Assembly (NCBI GenBank): GCA_031286695.1
Contig: JAITTY010000001.1
Coordinates: forward strand, 186,001 to 250,000
Direction of reading: 5' to 3'
DNA length: 64,000 nt
Source of the DNA: Sphingobacterium sp.
Lineage (GTDB): Bacteria; Bacteroidota; Bacteroidia; Sphingobacteriales; Sphingobacteriaceae
Translations under genes and position numbers: made by a program
Part shown: piece after piece, positions 7,482 to 17,431 of the stretch
Position numbering within the stretch: the first letter of the stretch is position 1
Layout: every line of letters begins with the position of its first letter
Notes under the pieces: model-generated
Told to the model about the DNA's origin: nothing
Seen by the model: only the letters and a program-made list of their open reading frames with translations
The model's database searches: none

Positions 7482-8912
7482 TTGAGGGTGTTCATCAAAA
7501 ATCTGTTAATACAGCAATTTCCATGGCAGGCCACCGATCAGCAGTTAGAGGCCTTCGAATTACTGGAAGAATTTCTACTCGCTTTTGACAAGCAATCCTG
7601 CTTTGTACTGAGAGGATACGCCGGTACGGGAAAGACAACGTTAATTTCGGCACTGGTCAAAGTACTACCGGCATTGCGAAAAAAAGCTGTTCTGCTGGCT
7701 CCAACGGGCAGGGCCGCAAAAGTAATCACCTATTATTCGGGACGCAAAGCACTGACAATCCACAAGAAAATCTATCGGAAAAAATCTGCTGTTTCATTTC
7801 AGCTGGATTTCACTTTAGCGGAGAACCTTCATGAAGATACTTTATTTATCATAGATGAGGCTTCAATGATATCCAATGCACCTGTGAATGCGTTTTCAGG
7901 AAGCCTTTTGGACGACCTGATCCGCTATGTGCAATCAGGAAAGAACTGCACGCTATTATTTGTTGGGGATACCGCCCAGTTACCTCCTGTAGGACTCCTA
8001 GACAGCCCCGCATTAAACCCAAGTTATCTCGAAAGTGAATTTCATCTATGCGTTTATCCATTTGAACTGACCTCCGTTGTCCGTCAATCTAAAGATTCCG
8101 GCATACTGTATAATGCGACAAAAATACGCGAAGAGATAACCTCTGCTGAAGAAGATCAAGATGACTTTCCCTTCCCGAAATTCATAACAAAAGGATTTAA
8201 AGACCTTTACAGAATGACAGGTGAACGGTTAATCGAAGGAATAAACTATGCCTATGACAAATATGGAGTCGAAAATACAATGATTATCTGTCGTTCAAAT
8301 CGCTCTGCAAACCTATACAACCAAAATATAAGGAACAGGATTTTGTTCCGGGACGAGGAGCTGACCGGCGGAGATTATATTATGGTTGTAAAGAACAACT
8401 ACTTCTGGCTGCAGGAAAACAATATGGGCGATGGGTTTATTGCAAATGGTGATATGGCCAAGGTGCGAAAAGTGAGCAATATTCATGATCAGCATGGATT
8501 TCGATTTGCAGATGTTACACTTGAATTTGTAGACATTGACGAAATAGAACCTATCACTTGCCGCGTGATCCTAGACAGTCTTTATACAGACAGCCCCAAT
8601 CTGCCTTATGAAACCCAAAAAGCACTCTACGAAGAGATCGCCTTGGATTATGCCGATATTATGGATAAAAAAGACCGCCTCGAAGCAATCAAAAAGGACC
8701 CCTATTATAATGCGCTTCAGATTAAATTTGCATTTGCAATTACCTGTCATAAAGCGCAGGGCGGCCAATGGCCAATCGTCTTTGTCGACCAAGGTTATAT
8801 AAACGATGACATGTTGGATCTTGAATTTTTAAGATGGCTGTATACCGGAGTGACACGAGCAACAAAGGAGCTTTTTTTGGTTAATTTCAATGAAAATTTC
8901 TATCCATCATAG
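7482..8912 (+). CDS. ATP-dependent DNA helicase, RecD/Pif1-like superfamily 1
   Basis: Cytosolic helicase of about 476 residues. Walker A is R-G-Y-A-G-T-G-K-T-T (near residue 44), motif II is F-I-I-D-E-A-S-M, motif III is F-V-G-D-T-A-Q-L-P-P-V, and the C-terminal motifs are T-C-H-K-A-Q-G and Y-T-G-V-T-R-A. All are characteristic of RecD2/Pif1 helicases acting in recombination and repair. Only TTG (7482) or GTG (7488) can start it in frame near the N-terminus. A TAACTTTG box overlaps this spot (7477-7484), so the true start is uncertain. It is divergent from the DUF3822 operon. Confidence 0.9.
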   Translation: MRVFIKNLLIQQFPWQATDQQLEAFELLEEFLLAFDKQSCFVLRGYAGTGKTTLISALVKVLPALRKKAVLLAPTGRAAKVITYYSGRKALTIHKKIYRKKSAVSFQLDFTLAENLHEDTLFIIDEASMISNAPVNAFSGSLLDDLIRYVQSGKNCTLLFVGDTAQLPPVGLLDSPALNPSYLESEFHLCVYPFELTSVVRQSKDSGILYNATKIREEITSAEEDQDDFPFPKFITKGFKDLYRMTGERLIEGINYAYDKYGVENTMIICRSNRSANLYNQNIRNRILFRDEELTGGDYIMVVKNNYFWLQENNMGDGFIANGDMAKVRKVSNIHDQHGFRFADVTLEFVDIDEIEPITCRVILDSLYTDSPNLPYETQKALYEEIALDYADIMDKKDRLEAIKKDPYYNALQIKFAFAITCHKAQGGQWPIVFVDQGYINDDMLDLEFLRWLYTGVTRATKELFLVNFNENFYPS

Positions 8913-8953
8913 GATTATTACACGAATCATTCGCAAAAGAGCCTAATTATAAA

Positions 8954-8961
8954 TATTTTTG
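8954..8961 (+). promoter_or_regulatory. -7 promoter box of the S9 peptidase gene
   Basis: TATTTTTG followed by C matches TAnnTTTG(C) and lies 43 bp before the ATG at 9004. No convincing TTTG -33 box was found, so support is partial. Confidence 0.5.
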
Positions 8962-9003
8962 CGTCCAAAACCATTATTATACAATTATCTATATTATTAT
9001 TTA

Positions 9004-11490
9004 ATGCATAAGCTCTACTTTATCTTAGCAGCCAGCTTATTACCCTATATTGGCACTGCACAACAGGCGAAAGAGGTACCTATAAAAGCCAACTATCAGT
9101 TGGCGGCGAAATTTTCCCCTGAAAAATTAAAGAAAATGATTTTTTCAACGAGCATCAAACCAAATTGGATCAATTTTTCTGATCGCTTTTGGTATGATTA
9201 TGCAAGTCCACAGGGAAGAAATTGGTACATTGTTAACCCTGCCCTGAAAAAGAAAGAACTTCTTTTCAATAATGACGACATCGCTGCTCAAATTACTAAA
9301 ATCGTTAAAAACCCTGTAGATGCCCAACATTTGGAATTACAAGGGCTTCGATTCACCAAAGATGAGAAAAAATTAAGATTTCAGGTCCAGAGTACCCAAG
9401 ATACCGTGAAATCCAAAGATGAAATACAAAAGCTCAAGAATAAGTCCGACACCACCAAAAAGAAACTCTTTTATCTGGAATACGACCTGGCAACAAAGTC
9501 TGTCTTAGAAATCAGTGATTCGACAAAAGTTAAATCGCCATTAGGTTGGGCGAGCTTCTCCCCTGATACTAATACGGTTTACTTTGCAAAAGATTATAAT
9601 CTATATTGGATGGACAGATCCAACTATCTTAAGGCGGTAAAAAATGAAAAGGACAGCACCATTGTAGAGCACCAGATTACAAAAGACGGTGTGCAATATT
9701 ATGCTTGGGGTGGTGATGAATACAGCACAACTACCGGTGACGAAAAAGATAAAGACAATGATCCTAAACGTAAACGGGTATGGATCAGCTGGTCGCCGGA
9801 TGGTCGTTATTTTACCTTGAGCAGGAAGGACAACCGTTCATTAAAACCTTTGTGGGTAATCAATAATGTTGGCTCATCCCGACCGACACTTGAAACCTAT
9901 AAATACCAAATGCCGGGTGAGGTCGATTCAACGGAAACTGAACTTTATATCTTTGATGCAGGAGCAAAAACTCCACGTCGCATCAATGTATCCGCGTTTA
10001 AAAATCAGACCCTCTCTACCTGGACCAAAACACCAGATAAAAATTCGTATAAAGAGGATTATTTTATCAACTACTGGTTAGGTAATAACGAGGAATTTTA
10101 CATTTCACGTTCTAGCCGTGACCTCAAACGGATTGACCTCCTAAAAGTCAATATAAATGGCACAGTGAACAACATTATCCAAGAGCGTTCCAATGTATAT
10201 CTGGATGTTCAAAAACCATTCCTGATTGAAAATAAAAAACAATTGGTTCATTGGTCAGAAAGAGATGGCTGGGGCCATTACTACCTTTACGACACAAATG
10301 GAAAATTGATTAATCAAATTACAAAAGGTGCCTTTCATACGGAAGAAATTACTGGTTTAGATCCTGCTTCAGGAACACTATACTTTACAGCATCGGGCCG
10401 TGAGAAAAACGAAGACCCCTATTATCTACATCAATACAGTGTAAATACTACCGGCTCCGGCATTAAACTATTAAACCCGGGAAATTTTGATCACCAGGCG
10501 GAAATGAGTGAATCCTCCCGATATTTTGTTAATAATTCCTCCAGGGTAAACACGACTCCTGAATCCGTCTTATACAATCGTAATGGACAAAAAGTAATGA
10601 CATTGGAAAAGGCCGATCTGTCTTTACTATTTGCAGCTGGATACAAATTTCCAGAACCTTTTAAAGTAAAAGCTGGGGATGGCACCACAGATCTCTATGG
10701 GGTCATGTACAAACCATTTGACTTTGATAGTACGAGAACGTATCCCATTGTCGAATATGTATATCCCGGACCTCAGACCGAAGCTGTGAATAAATCCTTT
10801 GGTAGAAGCATGGACAGAATCGACAGGCTAGCGCAATTCGGTTTTATCGTCATCACAGTTGGTAACCGCGGTGGACATCCTTCACGTTCACAATGGTATC
10901 ATACTTATGGCTATGGCAACCTGCGTGACTATGGTTTGGAAGATAAAAAAGTAGCGGCGGAACAGCTTGCAGATCGTTATAAATACATCGACATTAACCG
11001 TGTTGGTATAACTGGTCACTCCGGCGGTGGATTTATGTCTACAGCAGCGATGCTTGTTTACCCCGACTTCTTTAAAGTTGCCGTATCTGGAGCTGGAAAT
11101 CATGAAAACCAGATCTACAACCGTTGGTGGAGTGAGCGTCATCATGGCGTAACAGAAAAAGTATCCGCGAAAGGAGATACTACATTCTCCTACCAAATCA
11201 ATAAAAATACGGAGATCGCAAAAAACCTGAAAGGCAGACTATTGATCGCCACTGGAGATATTGATAACAATGTACACCCGGCTAACTCCATTCGAATGGT
11301 CGATGCACTGATTAAAGCCAACAAAAGATTTGATTTCCTACTATTACCGGGACAAAGACACGGCTTTGGCGATATGACGGAGTATTTCTTCTGGAAAATG
11401 GGCGATTACTTTAGCCAATATCTGTTGGGTGATTCCAAAATGAATGAGGTTGACATGACCGAAATGAATCGAGAAAAGCCACAAAAATAA
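9004..11490 (+). CDS. S9 family peptidase, dipeptidyl-peptidase IV type
   Basis: Secreted or periplasmic serine peptidase (828 residues) that removes dipeptides, typically Xaa-Pro, from peptide N-termini. The ATG at 9004 starts a signal peptide (MHKLYFILAASLLPYIGTAQ); an upstream TTG at 8959 overlaps the promoter box and is rejected. An N-terminal beta-propeller is followed by an alpha/beta-hydrolase domain with Ser673 in G-H-S-G-G-G, Asp754 in G-D-I-D-N-N-V-H and His786 in G-Q-R-H-G-F, so the triad is intact. A small helical protein gene follows after 7 bp and is probably co-transcribed. Confidence 0.93.
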   Translation: MHKLYFILAASLLPYIGTAQQAKEVPIKANYQLAAKFSPEKLKKMIFSTSIKPNWINFSDRFWYDYASPQGRNWYIVNPALKKKELLFNNDDIAAQITKIVKNPVDAQHLELQGLRFTKDEKKLRFQVQSTQDTVKSKDEIQKLKNKSDTTKKKLFYLEYDLATKSVLEISDSTKVKSPLGWASFSPDTNTVYFAKDYNLYWMDRSNYLKAVKNEKDSTIVEHQITKDGVQYYAWGGDEYSTTTGDEKDKDNDPKRKRVWISWSPDGRYFTLSRKDNRSLKPLWVINNVGSSRPTLETYKYQMPGEVDSTETELYIFDAGAKTPRRINVSAFKNQTLSTWTKTPDKNSYKEDYFINYWLGNNEEFYISRSSRDLKRIDLLKVNINGTVNNIIQERSNVYLDVQKPFLIENKKQLVHWSERDGWGHYYLYDTNGKLINQITKGAFHTEEITGLDPASGTLYFTASGREKNEDPYYLHQYSVNTTGSGIKLLNPGNFDHQAEMSESSRYFVNNSSRVNTTPESVLYNRNGQKVMTLEKADLSLLFAAGYKFPEPFKVKAGDGTTDLYGVMYKPFDFDSTRTYPIVEYVYPGPQTEAVNKSFGRSMDRIDRLAQFGFIVITVGNRGGHPSRSQWYHTYGYGNLRDYGLEDKKVAAEQLADRYKYIDINRVGITGHSGGGFMSTAAMLVYPDFFKVAVSGAGNHENQIYNRWWSERHHGVTEKVSAKGDTTFSYQINKNTEIAKNLKGRLLIATGDIDNNVHPANSIRMVDALIKANKRFDFLLLPGQRHGFGDMTEYFFWKMGDYFSQYLLGDSKMNEVDMTEMNREKPQK

Positions 11491-11497
11491 CGGCATC

Positions 11498-12040
11498 ATG
11501 ACCCACGATGAAAAATTAGCATTTCTATCCGTTACCTTGAGATCTTTCGAGGTAACGGATTTTTCTTTGGATATCCTTCAGGGAATAACACTGGCCGATC
11601 TGTTGAACATTTCCTTAGAAAAAGACAAGAAGATTGCCTTCCGCGCCGCATGGGTATTTGAAACCATCGTTTTAAAAAATACTACACTGCTAAAATGTGT
11701 TCTCCCACAATTTTTGGATAATTTAAAGAAACAAAAGAATTGGAGCTGCCTTAGAAGCTACACTAAAATTCTGCTATTTCTGACCTCGAAAAAAAATAAA
11801 GAATATACGCTTCAAAATGAGATAGAAGAAGAAATTATCGAGCATTCCTTCCAATGGATGATCGAACCTTCATGTCCTGTCGCTGTATTGGTCAACTGCC
11901 TAGACATCTTAAATAACTTGCGAAAGAAGCACCCTTGGATATATGAGGAGTTACAGGCTCAAATAAGCTATTTTAAACGGACAAAACCTAGTCCGGCTTT
12001 AATGAGCCGGACTAATAAAATTATTCAGCAGAAAAGTTAA
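11498..12040 (+). CDS. Hypothetical helical protein, HEAT-repeat-like
   Basis: A 180-residue protein I cannot assign to a named family. It is predicted mostly alpha-helical with regularly spaced Leu/Ile pairs and repeated patterns such as A-A-W-V-F-E-T-I-V-L and L-V-N-C-L-D-I-L-N-N-L, reminiscent of HEAT/ARM-like repeats. It has no signal peptide, so it is probably cytosolic. It starts 7 bp after the S9 peptidase stop and is likely in the same transcript. Its last codons contain a perfect 10-bp hairpin (11989-12014). It converges on ruvB. Confidence 0.7.
   Translation: MTHDEKLAFLSVTLRSFEVTDFSLDILQGITLADLLNISLEKDKKIAFRAAWVFETIVLKNTTLLKCVLPQFLDNLKKQKNWSCLRSYTKILLFLTSKKNKEYTLQNEIEEEIIEHSFQWMIEPSCPVAVLVNCLDILNNLRKKHPWIYEELQAQISYFKRTKPSPALMSRTNKIIQQKS
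11989..12014 (+). terminator. Hairpin embedded in the 3' end of the helical-protein gene
   Basis: TAGTCCGGCT (11989-11998) pairs perfectly with AGCCGGACTA (12005-12014) around TTAATG. ATAAAATTATT follows instead of a clean T-run. It is the only strong hairpin between this gene and convergent ruvB, so it may serve as terminator although it lies inside the coding frame. Confidence 0.45.
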
Positions 12041-12060
12041 AATATACTTTTCATTCGCGC

Positions 12061-13083
12061 TTAAAACAGTGTGTTTCCTTTCGAATGGTTGACACGCCCC
12101 AAGTGCTTATAAGCCGCCTCGGTACATTCGCGTCCCCTCGAGGTTCGCATAATGTATCCTTCTTGAATCAGAAAGGGTTCGTAGACTTCCTCAATCGTAC
12201 CTTCATCCTCACCAACTGCCGTAGCTACGGTTTTTAATCCAACAGGTCCACCTTTAAATTTGTCGATAATGGTCGTTAAGATTTTATTGTCCATCTCGTC
12301 TAAACCATTTTCATCCACATTAAGCGCATGTAAAGCATATTTTGCTATTTCTTTATCGATACTCCCGTTGCCCTTTATCTGCGCAAAATCTCGTGTACGG
12401 CGCAGTAAAGCATTGGCTATCCGTGGTGTCCCCCTGCTCCTTCGCGCAATCTCATAGGCACCTTCATCAGAAATTGGTGTGTTTAAGATATGAGCCGAGC
12501 GCAGCACGATAGTTGTCAGCAATTTTGCATCATAATATTGTAAGCGTGAATTAATTCCAAAGCGTGCGCGCAAGGGGGCTGTCAAAAGACCTGAGCGCGT
12601 TGTGGCACCAATCAAGGTAAACGGATTCAGAGAAATCTGCACAGACCGTGCATTTGGGCCTGTCTCCAGCATGATGTCGATTTTGAAATCTTCCATAGCC
12701 GAATAGAGATATTCCTCCACCAAAGGACTTAAACGATGGATCTCATCAATAAACAAAACATCACCTTCTTCCAGATTAGTCAATAAACCCGCTAAATCGC
12801 CCGGTTTATCCAATACAGGTCCCGAAGTAATTTTAATACCAACCCCCATCTCATTAGCAATGATATGGGATAAAGTCGTTTTTCCTAAGCCTGGAGGGCC
12901 ATGCAGCAAAACGTGGTCCAGCGCCTCGCCTCTCAGCCTAGCCGCTTTCACAAAAATATTGAGGTTTTCTAATATTTTAGCCTGTCCCGTAAAGTCTTCG
13001 AAAGCCTGAGGCCGCAATGCTCGTTCAATATCACGATCTGTATTGCTCAGACGTTCTGGATTTGGATCTAAATTCTCGTTCAT
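12061..13083 (-). CDS. ruvB: Holliday junction branch migration helicase RuvB
   Basis: AAA+ motor of the RuvABC complex that drives branch migration of Holliday junctions in recombinational repair. At 340 residues it has the standard length. Walker [10 protein letters not shown] lies near residue 65, Walker B L-F-I-D-E-I-H-R near 115, sensor 1 G-A-T-T-R near 160, and an arginine finger region A-R-F-G. The winged-helix C-terminus ends in R-G-R-E-C-T. ruvA and ruvC are not in the window, as is usual in Bacteroidota. A glycosyltransferase gene lies 13 bp upstream in the same direction. Confidence 0.97.
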   Translation of the reverse strand: MNENLDPNPERLSNTDRDIERALRPQAFEDFTGQAKILENLNIFVKAARLRGEALDHVLLHGPPGLGKTTLSHIIANEMGVGIKITSGPVLDKPGDLAGLLTNLEEGDVLFIDEIHRLSPLVEEYLYSAMEDFKIDIMLETGPNARSVQISLNPFTLIGATTRSGLLTAPLRARFGINSRLQYYDAKLLTTIVLRSAHILNTPISDEGAYEIARRSRGTPRIANALLRRTRDFAQIKGNGSIDKEIAKYALHALNVDENGLDEMDNKILTTIIDKFKGGPVGLKTVATAVGEDEGTIEEVYEPFLIQEGYIMRTSRGRECTEAAYKHLGRVNHSKGNTLF

Positions 13084-13096
13084 TGTGGCAATATTT

Positions 13097-13867
13097 TTAA
13101 TTTCTCTTATAGCGCTTTCCGATACTTCCCAGTTTCAATTGGATAACACCAAAAAATGCCTCCTTAAAGATACTTGTGCTCATCTTTGATGTACCTTCAG
13201 TCCGATCTGTGAATATAATGGGTACTTCCACCACCTTAAAGCCATATTTTATGGCTGTAAATTTCATTTCAATCTGAAAAGCATAACCTACGAACTTAAT
13301 CTTTTCAAGTGGGATTGTCCTGAGAACTTCTCTGGTAAAACAAACAAATCCCGCGGTAGCATCCTGGATATCTATTCCGGTTATAAAACGAACATATACC
13401 GAAGCAAAATAGGACATCAATACCCGGCTCATCGGCCAATTGACCACATTCACGCCCTTGATATAACGCGAACCTATGCTCATATCAGCACCATCCACAC
13501 AAGCCTGCCGTAAGCGAAGCAGATCCTCCGGATTGTGACTGAAATCTGCATCCATTTCAAAAATATATTGGTAATGCTCGCGCGATAGCGCCCATTTAAA
13601 TCCATGGATATACGCTGTCCCTAACCCCAGTTTCCCGGTTCGTTCTTCGATAAACAGACGGCCAGTAAATTCATTAAGCTGTAAATTCTTGATGATGGTA
13701 GCCGTCCCATCGGGAGAACCATCGTCTACAATTAAAATATCAAATGCGTGTGATAAGGAAAAAACTTTGCGAATGATTTTTTCAATATTTTCCTTTTCAT
13801 TATATGTTGGAATGATAACTAAACTATCCGTCACTTTTTTATATTTAAGACCAGTAAAGGTAATCAT
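13097..13867 (-). CDS. Polyprenol monophosphomannose synthase-like GT2 glycosyltransferase
   Basis: A 256-residue GT-A fold transferase that moves a sugar, usually mannose, from a nucleotide sugar to a polyprenyl phosphate at the cytoplasmic membrane face. The motifs are [11 protein letters not shown], the D-D-G-S-P-D-G-T loop, and [10 protein letters not shown] (DxD metal site). R-T-E-G-T-S-K-M near the end is typical of the DPM1 group. There is no C-terminal membrane domain, as in soluble DPM1. The ATG at 13867 leaves an 11-residue leader, and a GTG at 13834 would start just before the conserved core. It is probably co-transcribed with ruvB. Confidence 0.88.
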   Translation of the reverse strand: MITFTGLKYKKVTDSLVIIPTYNEKENIEKIIRKVFSLSHAFDILIVDDGSPDGTATIIKNLQLNEFTGRLFIEERTGKLGLGTAYIHGFKWALSREHYQYIFEMDADFSHNPEDLLRLRQACVDGADMSIGSRYIKGVNVVNWPMSRVLMSYFASVYVRFITGIDIQDATAGFVCFTREVLRTIPLEKIKFVGYAFQIEMKFTAIKYGFKVVEVPIIFTDRTEGTSKMSTSIFKEAFFGVIQLKLGSIGKRYKRN

Positions 13868-14005
13868 TTACGTTAAATTCCAGTGCAGGAATTCGATGAA
13901 ATATACAGGATAATCAACATTGCTCCGATGAAAAAGCAGTAAATCCTTCAAGCTCAAACCAACACATCGGCATCATAAATAAAAAGCATCAATAGATTGC
14001 ACGCC

Positions 14006-14046
14006 ATAAAAAAGAGAAGCCCGTTACTTTGGGAGTAACGAGCTTT
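14006..14046 (-). terminator. Terminator of the pdxH-nuoC-nuoD operon
   Basis: On the minus strand, AAGCTCGTTACT and AGTAACGGGCTT pair (core CGTTACT 14022-14028 with AGTAACG 14034-14040), followed by CTCTTTTTT. Nothing else recognisable lies in the 331-bp gap 13868-14198, which is otherwise AT-rich. Confidence 0.75.
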
Positions 14047-14198
14047 CATTAACCAATTATAAACTTAAATTATGAGACTGCAAATATGATGAAAATTGCT
14101 TTCATTTACAAATTTATTTGCGTTTTCATGCAACATTTTCAATACAATCTCTATTTTATTTTGCTAAATCGTTTATAAAACATGCATACTACCGCAAT

Positions 14199-15395
14199 TT
14201 AGCGATCCACCTCTCCCAAAACGATATCAACAGATCCGAGAATCGCAATCAAATCAGCAATCAGCACGCCTTTTCCGAGTTCCGAAATCACTGAAAGATT
14301 ATTAAAACTTGGCCCCCGCGACTTTACACGCAATGGAATATCTGATTTATCTTTAGTGACAAAGTAAAACCCTAATTCTCCTTTCGGATTTTCAGCACGG
14401 ACATAGTAATCCTGAGCCTTCAAATTCACTTTCTTCGGAACCAGAGCCCTCGGATCAAATTCAGCTGTACGTTTAAAGTCTTTCTGTAATCGTTCAAGAC
14501 ATTGCTCAACAATGCGAACAGATTCTTTGACCTCATCTACCCTAACTTTATAACGATCCCAGCAATCGCCGATTGTTCCCATCTCACCTTTTCCCACAGG
14601 TATCTCAAAATCAATTTCTGGGTAAACAGAATAGCCATCTATTCGTCTCAAATCCCATTTTATCCCCGAAGCGCGAAGCATGGGCCCTGATACACCATAA
14701 TTTATGGCGACATCAGCAGGAAGTACCCCTATTTTAGCTGTACGGGAAATAAATATTTGGTTCTGTGTCAATATCTCATCCAGTTCGACCAATTTAGGCT
14801 TGAAATACGCTATAAATTCAGCACAGCGCTCTTCAAAGCCTACAGGCAAATCATAAAATAAACCTCCTACCCAGATATAATTGTACAACATTCTGGAGCC
14901 AGATGCCCATTCCAACATATTCATAATATGCTCACGGTCGCGGAAACACCAAAGAAACGGTGTTGTTGCACCGATATCAATACCATATGTCCCAATAGCA
15001 ATCAGGTGGGATGCAATTCGGTTGAGTTCACAGACCAGCACCCGGATGTACTCTATTCTTTTCGGTATTTTACTATCGAGACCAAGCATGCGTTCAACCC
15101 CCATCACGAAAGCATGACTATTGTTCATCGAGGCTAGGTAATCCAGACGATCAGTAAAGGGAATTGTCTTTGCGTAATTTAACGATTCGGCATGTTTGTC
15201 AAAACAACGGTGCAAATAACCCAGATGTGGAACAACCTCTTTCACAATCTCTCCATCTGTAATCAGCTGCAGTCGGAGCACGCCATGCGTCGAAGGATGC
15301 TGAGGCCCCATATTCAACACCATTTCCTGACTGGATATCTCTGTAAGGTGTTTTTCATAGCGCAATAATGCCTCTTTATATTTTGGATTCGCCAT
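14199..15395 (-). CDS. nuoD: NADH-quinone oxidoreductase subunit D
   Basis: The 49-kDa-type subunit of respiratory complex I, part of the peripheral Q-module that helps form the quinone site. It has 398 residues from the ATG at 15395 ([11 protein letters not shown]); an upstream TTG at 15404 is less likely. The signature [14 protein letters not shown] is present near residue 28, followed by [10 protein letters not shown]. The protein ends in [13 protein letters not shown], the normal C-terminus. It follows nuoC by 5 bp. No other complex I genes are in the window, which is unusual because nuoA-N are normally contiguous. Confidence 0.95.
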   Translation of the reverse strand: MANPKYKEALLRYEKHLTEISSQEMVLNMGPQHPSTHGVLRLQLITDGEIVKEVVPHLGYLHRCFDKHAESLNYAKTIPFTDRLDYLASMNNSHAFVMGVERMLGLDSKIPKRIEYIRVLVCELNRIASHLIAIGTYGIDIGATTPFLWCFRDREHIMNMLEWASGSRMLYNYIWVGGLFYDLPVGFEERCAEFIAYFKPKLVELDEILTQNQIFISRTAKIGVLPADVAINYGVSGPMLRASGIKWDLRRIDGYSVYPEIDFEIPVGKGEMGTIGDCWDRYKVRVDEVKESVRIVEQCLERLQKDFKRTAEFDPRALVPKKVNLKAQDYYVRAENPKGELGFYFVTKDKSDIPLRVKSRGPSFNNLSVISELGKGVLIADLIAILGSVDIVLGEVDR

Positions 15396-15400
15396 TTCTA

Positions 15401-15889
15401 TCAATTAATATGGATGCCATGATATTTTTCTGCCTCTTCATAATCCTTCCGTAAAGGATATCCTTCCCAATCGTCAGGTAGCAAAATCCTTCTAAGATCC
15501 GGATGTCCCTCAAAATAAATCCCCATCAGGTCAAATGCTTCGCGCTCATGCCAGTCTGCCGTGCGCCATACCGAAGTAAGCGAAGGAATCTCAGGGAGTT
15601 CATCTAGCGAACGATTACCAGACAACTCAACTTTTAAGACCAAGCCGTGCTGATAGGGCAAGGAATTGAGATGGTAGACTACAGTAAAATGCGTTTGATA
15701 ATCTACCGCAGTAAGGTTGCTTAAAAAATCAAAGTACAAACCCTCAGTATCCCTCAGGAATAAACAGACGGCTATAATATCTGCCTTATCAATAAATAAT
15801 GCAGGCTGCAGCCCACTGCGATCTTCTTTAAGAATAATTTGAGTTCCAAATGTGGAAACAAGCGTCGATTTAATTTCGTCAAATGTCAT
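15401..15889 (-). CDS. nuoC: NADH-quinone oxidoreductase subunit C
   Basis: The 30-kDa-type subunit of complex I (162 residues), which pairs with NuoD in the hydrophilic arm. Recognisable features are L-T-A-V-D-Y, the signature [20 protein letters not shown], and [14 protein letters not shown]. It begins 2 bp after the pdxH stop and lies 5 bp before nuoD, so the three appear to be one transcript. Complex I subunit genes nuoA/nuoB would normally precede it and are replaced here by pdxH. Confidence 0.95.
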   Translation of the reverse strand: MTFDEIKSTLVSTFGTQIILKEDRSGLQPALFIDKADIIAVCLFLRDTEGLYFDFLSNLTAVDYQTHFTVVYHLNSLPYQHGLVLKVELSGNRSLDELPEIPSLTSVWRTADWHEREAFDLMGIYFEGHPDLRRILLPDDWEGYPLRKDYEEAEKYHGIHIN

Positions 15890-15891
15890 AT

Positions 15892-16545
15892 TTATGGAGC
15901 TATACGCGTAATCTTCCAGGAATCAGAAACTTTTTTATAAACGATACGATCATGCAGCCGACTTGCACGTCCCTGCCAGAACTCGAAATAAATCGGTTTC
16001 AGTAGATAGCCGCCCCAATGGGATGGTCTAGGTACAGAGTCGCTTCCATTATATTGGTTTTCGAGTTCTTCCACCCTGTTTTCTAAAAAACTGCGGTTTG
16101 GAATTTCATGGCTCTGCGGGGAGGCCAGTGCACCGATACGGCTCGCTTTAGGTCGCGATTGGAAATATTCATCCGAATCAGCTCCGCTCACAAATTCAAT
16201 AACTCCTTCAATCCGAACCTGTCTCTGCAATTCAGGCCAAAAAAATAACAGTGCAGCATGCGGATTAGCTTTCATGTCTTCCCCTTTACGGCTCTCATAA
16301 TTTGTAAAAAAGACTAAACCTTCTGATACAATATCCTTCAATAAAACAACTCTTGAGGATGGCAAATGATGGGAAGATACGGTTGAAAGCACCATGGCAT
16401 TGGGTTCGATCACCTCGCTGTGAATAGCCGCATCGAACCATTTTTTGAACTGGTGGACTGGATCACGATCCACATCCGATTCAGATAGGCTACCTAATAC
16501 GTAATCCTGTCTGATTGCTGCAATATCTTTATGTTGAATGGACAT
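15892..16545 (-). CDS. pdxH: Pyridoxamine 5'-phosphate oxidase
   Basis: FMN enzyme that oxidises pyridoxine or pyridoxamine 5'-phosphate to pyridoxal 5'-phosphate, the last step of vitamin B6 salvage and synthesis. At 217 residues it has the normal length. The family motifs are S-S-R-V-V-L-L-K, F-F-T-N-Y-E-S-R-K-G, F-F-W-P-E-L-Q-R-Q-V-R, P-S-H-W-G-G-Y and the C-terminal F-W-Q-G-R-A-S-R-L-H-D-R. A TAAGTTTG -7-like box (minus strand, 16575-16568) lies 23 bp before the ATG. It is first in the operon pdxH-nuoC-nuoD. Confidence 0.96.
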   Translation of the reverse strand: MSIQHKDIAAIRQDYVLGSLSESDVDRDPVHQFKKWFDAAIHSEVIEPNAMVLSTVSSHHLPSSRVVLLKDIVSEGLVFFTNYESRKGEDMKANPHAALLFFWPELQRQVRIEGVIEFVSGADSDEYFQSRPKASRIGALASPQSHEIPNRSFLENRVEELENQYNGSDSVPRPSHWGGYLLKPIYFEFWQGRASRLHDRIVYKKVSDSWKITRIAP

Positions 16546-16698
16546 AGAAACCTGTTTTTATATCCTACAAACTTACTAAAATCATTGCTTTTTCTCTATA
16601 AAGTTAGTAGAAATTGACAAAATCCTAATTTTGGCACAAATCTCGCATAGATTAAATAAAAAAGATTAAATTCAATAAATAATTAAAATTCGCGCTAT

Positions 16699-17262
16699 AT
16701 GTTTACCGAACTAGACCCACAAAAAGGAAGCCTATTGATTTCCGAGCCGTTTATGCTAGACCCCAGATTCCTCAGATCCGTAATATTGTTATGTGAATAC
16801 AATACAGAAGGCTCCCTCGGATTTGTTCTAAATAATCAAACCAATGTTCGTATAGGCCAATTATTGGAATCTATACCGGATTGCAATTTCCCCATCTACG
16901 TCGGTGGCCCTGTAGCTCAGGAAAGCCTTTTTTTTGTACATAGCCGTTTTGATTTACTATTAAGTGGCGAAGAAGTGGCTCCAGGAATCTATTTTGGAGG
17001 CGATGAAGATAGACTTATTGAAGCCATCCAAACGGATAGCATAAAAGCTGACGAATTAAAATTCTTTATCGGGTATTCCGGATGGTCTGCTGGTCAACTG
17101 GACGGCGAGATCAAAGAAAATAGCTGGGCTGTACAGAACAAATACCATCATCAGCTCATTTTTGAAGGTAACGGCGAATTACTGTGGAAGGATGCCATTA
17201 TTGGACTCGGTCCCAAATATGCACATGTTGCCAACTTTCCACAGAGTCCAGGCCTAAATTAG
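16699..17262 (+). CDS. YqgE/AlgH family protein (UPF0301)
   Basis: Conserved cytosolic protein of 187 residues. The family start G-S-L-L-I-S-E-P-F-M-L-D-P-R-F is followed by G-S-L-G-F-V-L-N and Y-V-G-G-P-V and, near residue 134, G-Y-S-G-W-S-A-G-Q-L. The molecular role is not settled; a link to alginate regulation (AlgH) was reported in Pseudomonas. A possible -7 box TAATTTTG lies at 16626-16633. It is divergent from pdxH and followed by htpG after 169 bp with no recognisable gene between. Confidence 0.9.
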   Translation: MFTELDPQKGSLLISEPFMLDPRFLRSVILLCEYNTEGSLGFVLNNQTNVRIGQLLESIPDCNFPIYVGGPVAQESLFFVHSRFDLLLSGEEVAPGIYFGGDEDRLIEAIQTDSIKADELKFFIGYSGWSAGQLDGEIKENSWAVQNKYHHQLIFEGNGELLWKDAIIGLGPKYAHVANFPQSPGLN

Positions 17263-17431
17263 TGAAAGAGACTTCCACTAGTTGGCAGTTTACTTAACGA
17301 CCCTATATATTAAATGAAGGGCCTATGACAAAATAGGCTGTTTCCTGCCATCATGTCCTATAGAGACGATTTGGAACACTGATTGTGTGTTTTAAACAAA
17401 TCATAAAATTAAAAATAGCGACATACAAATT

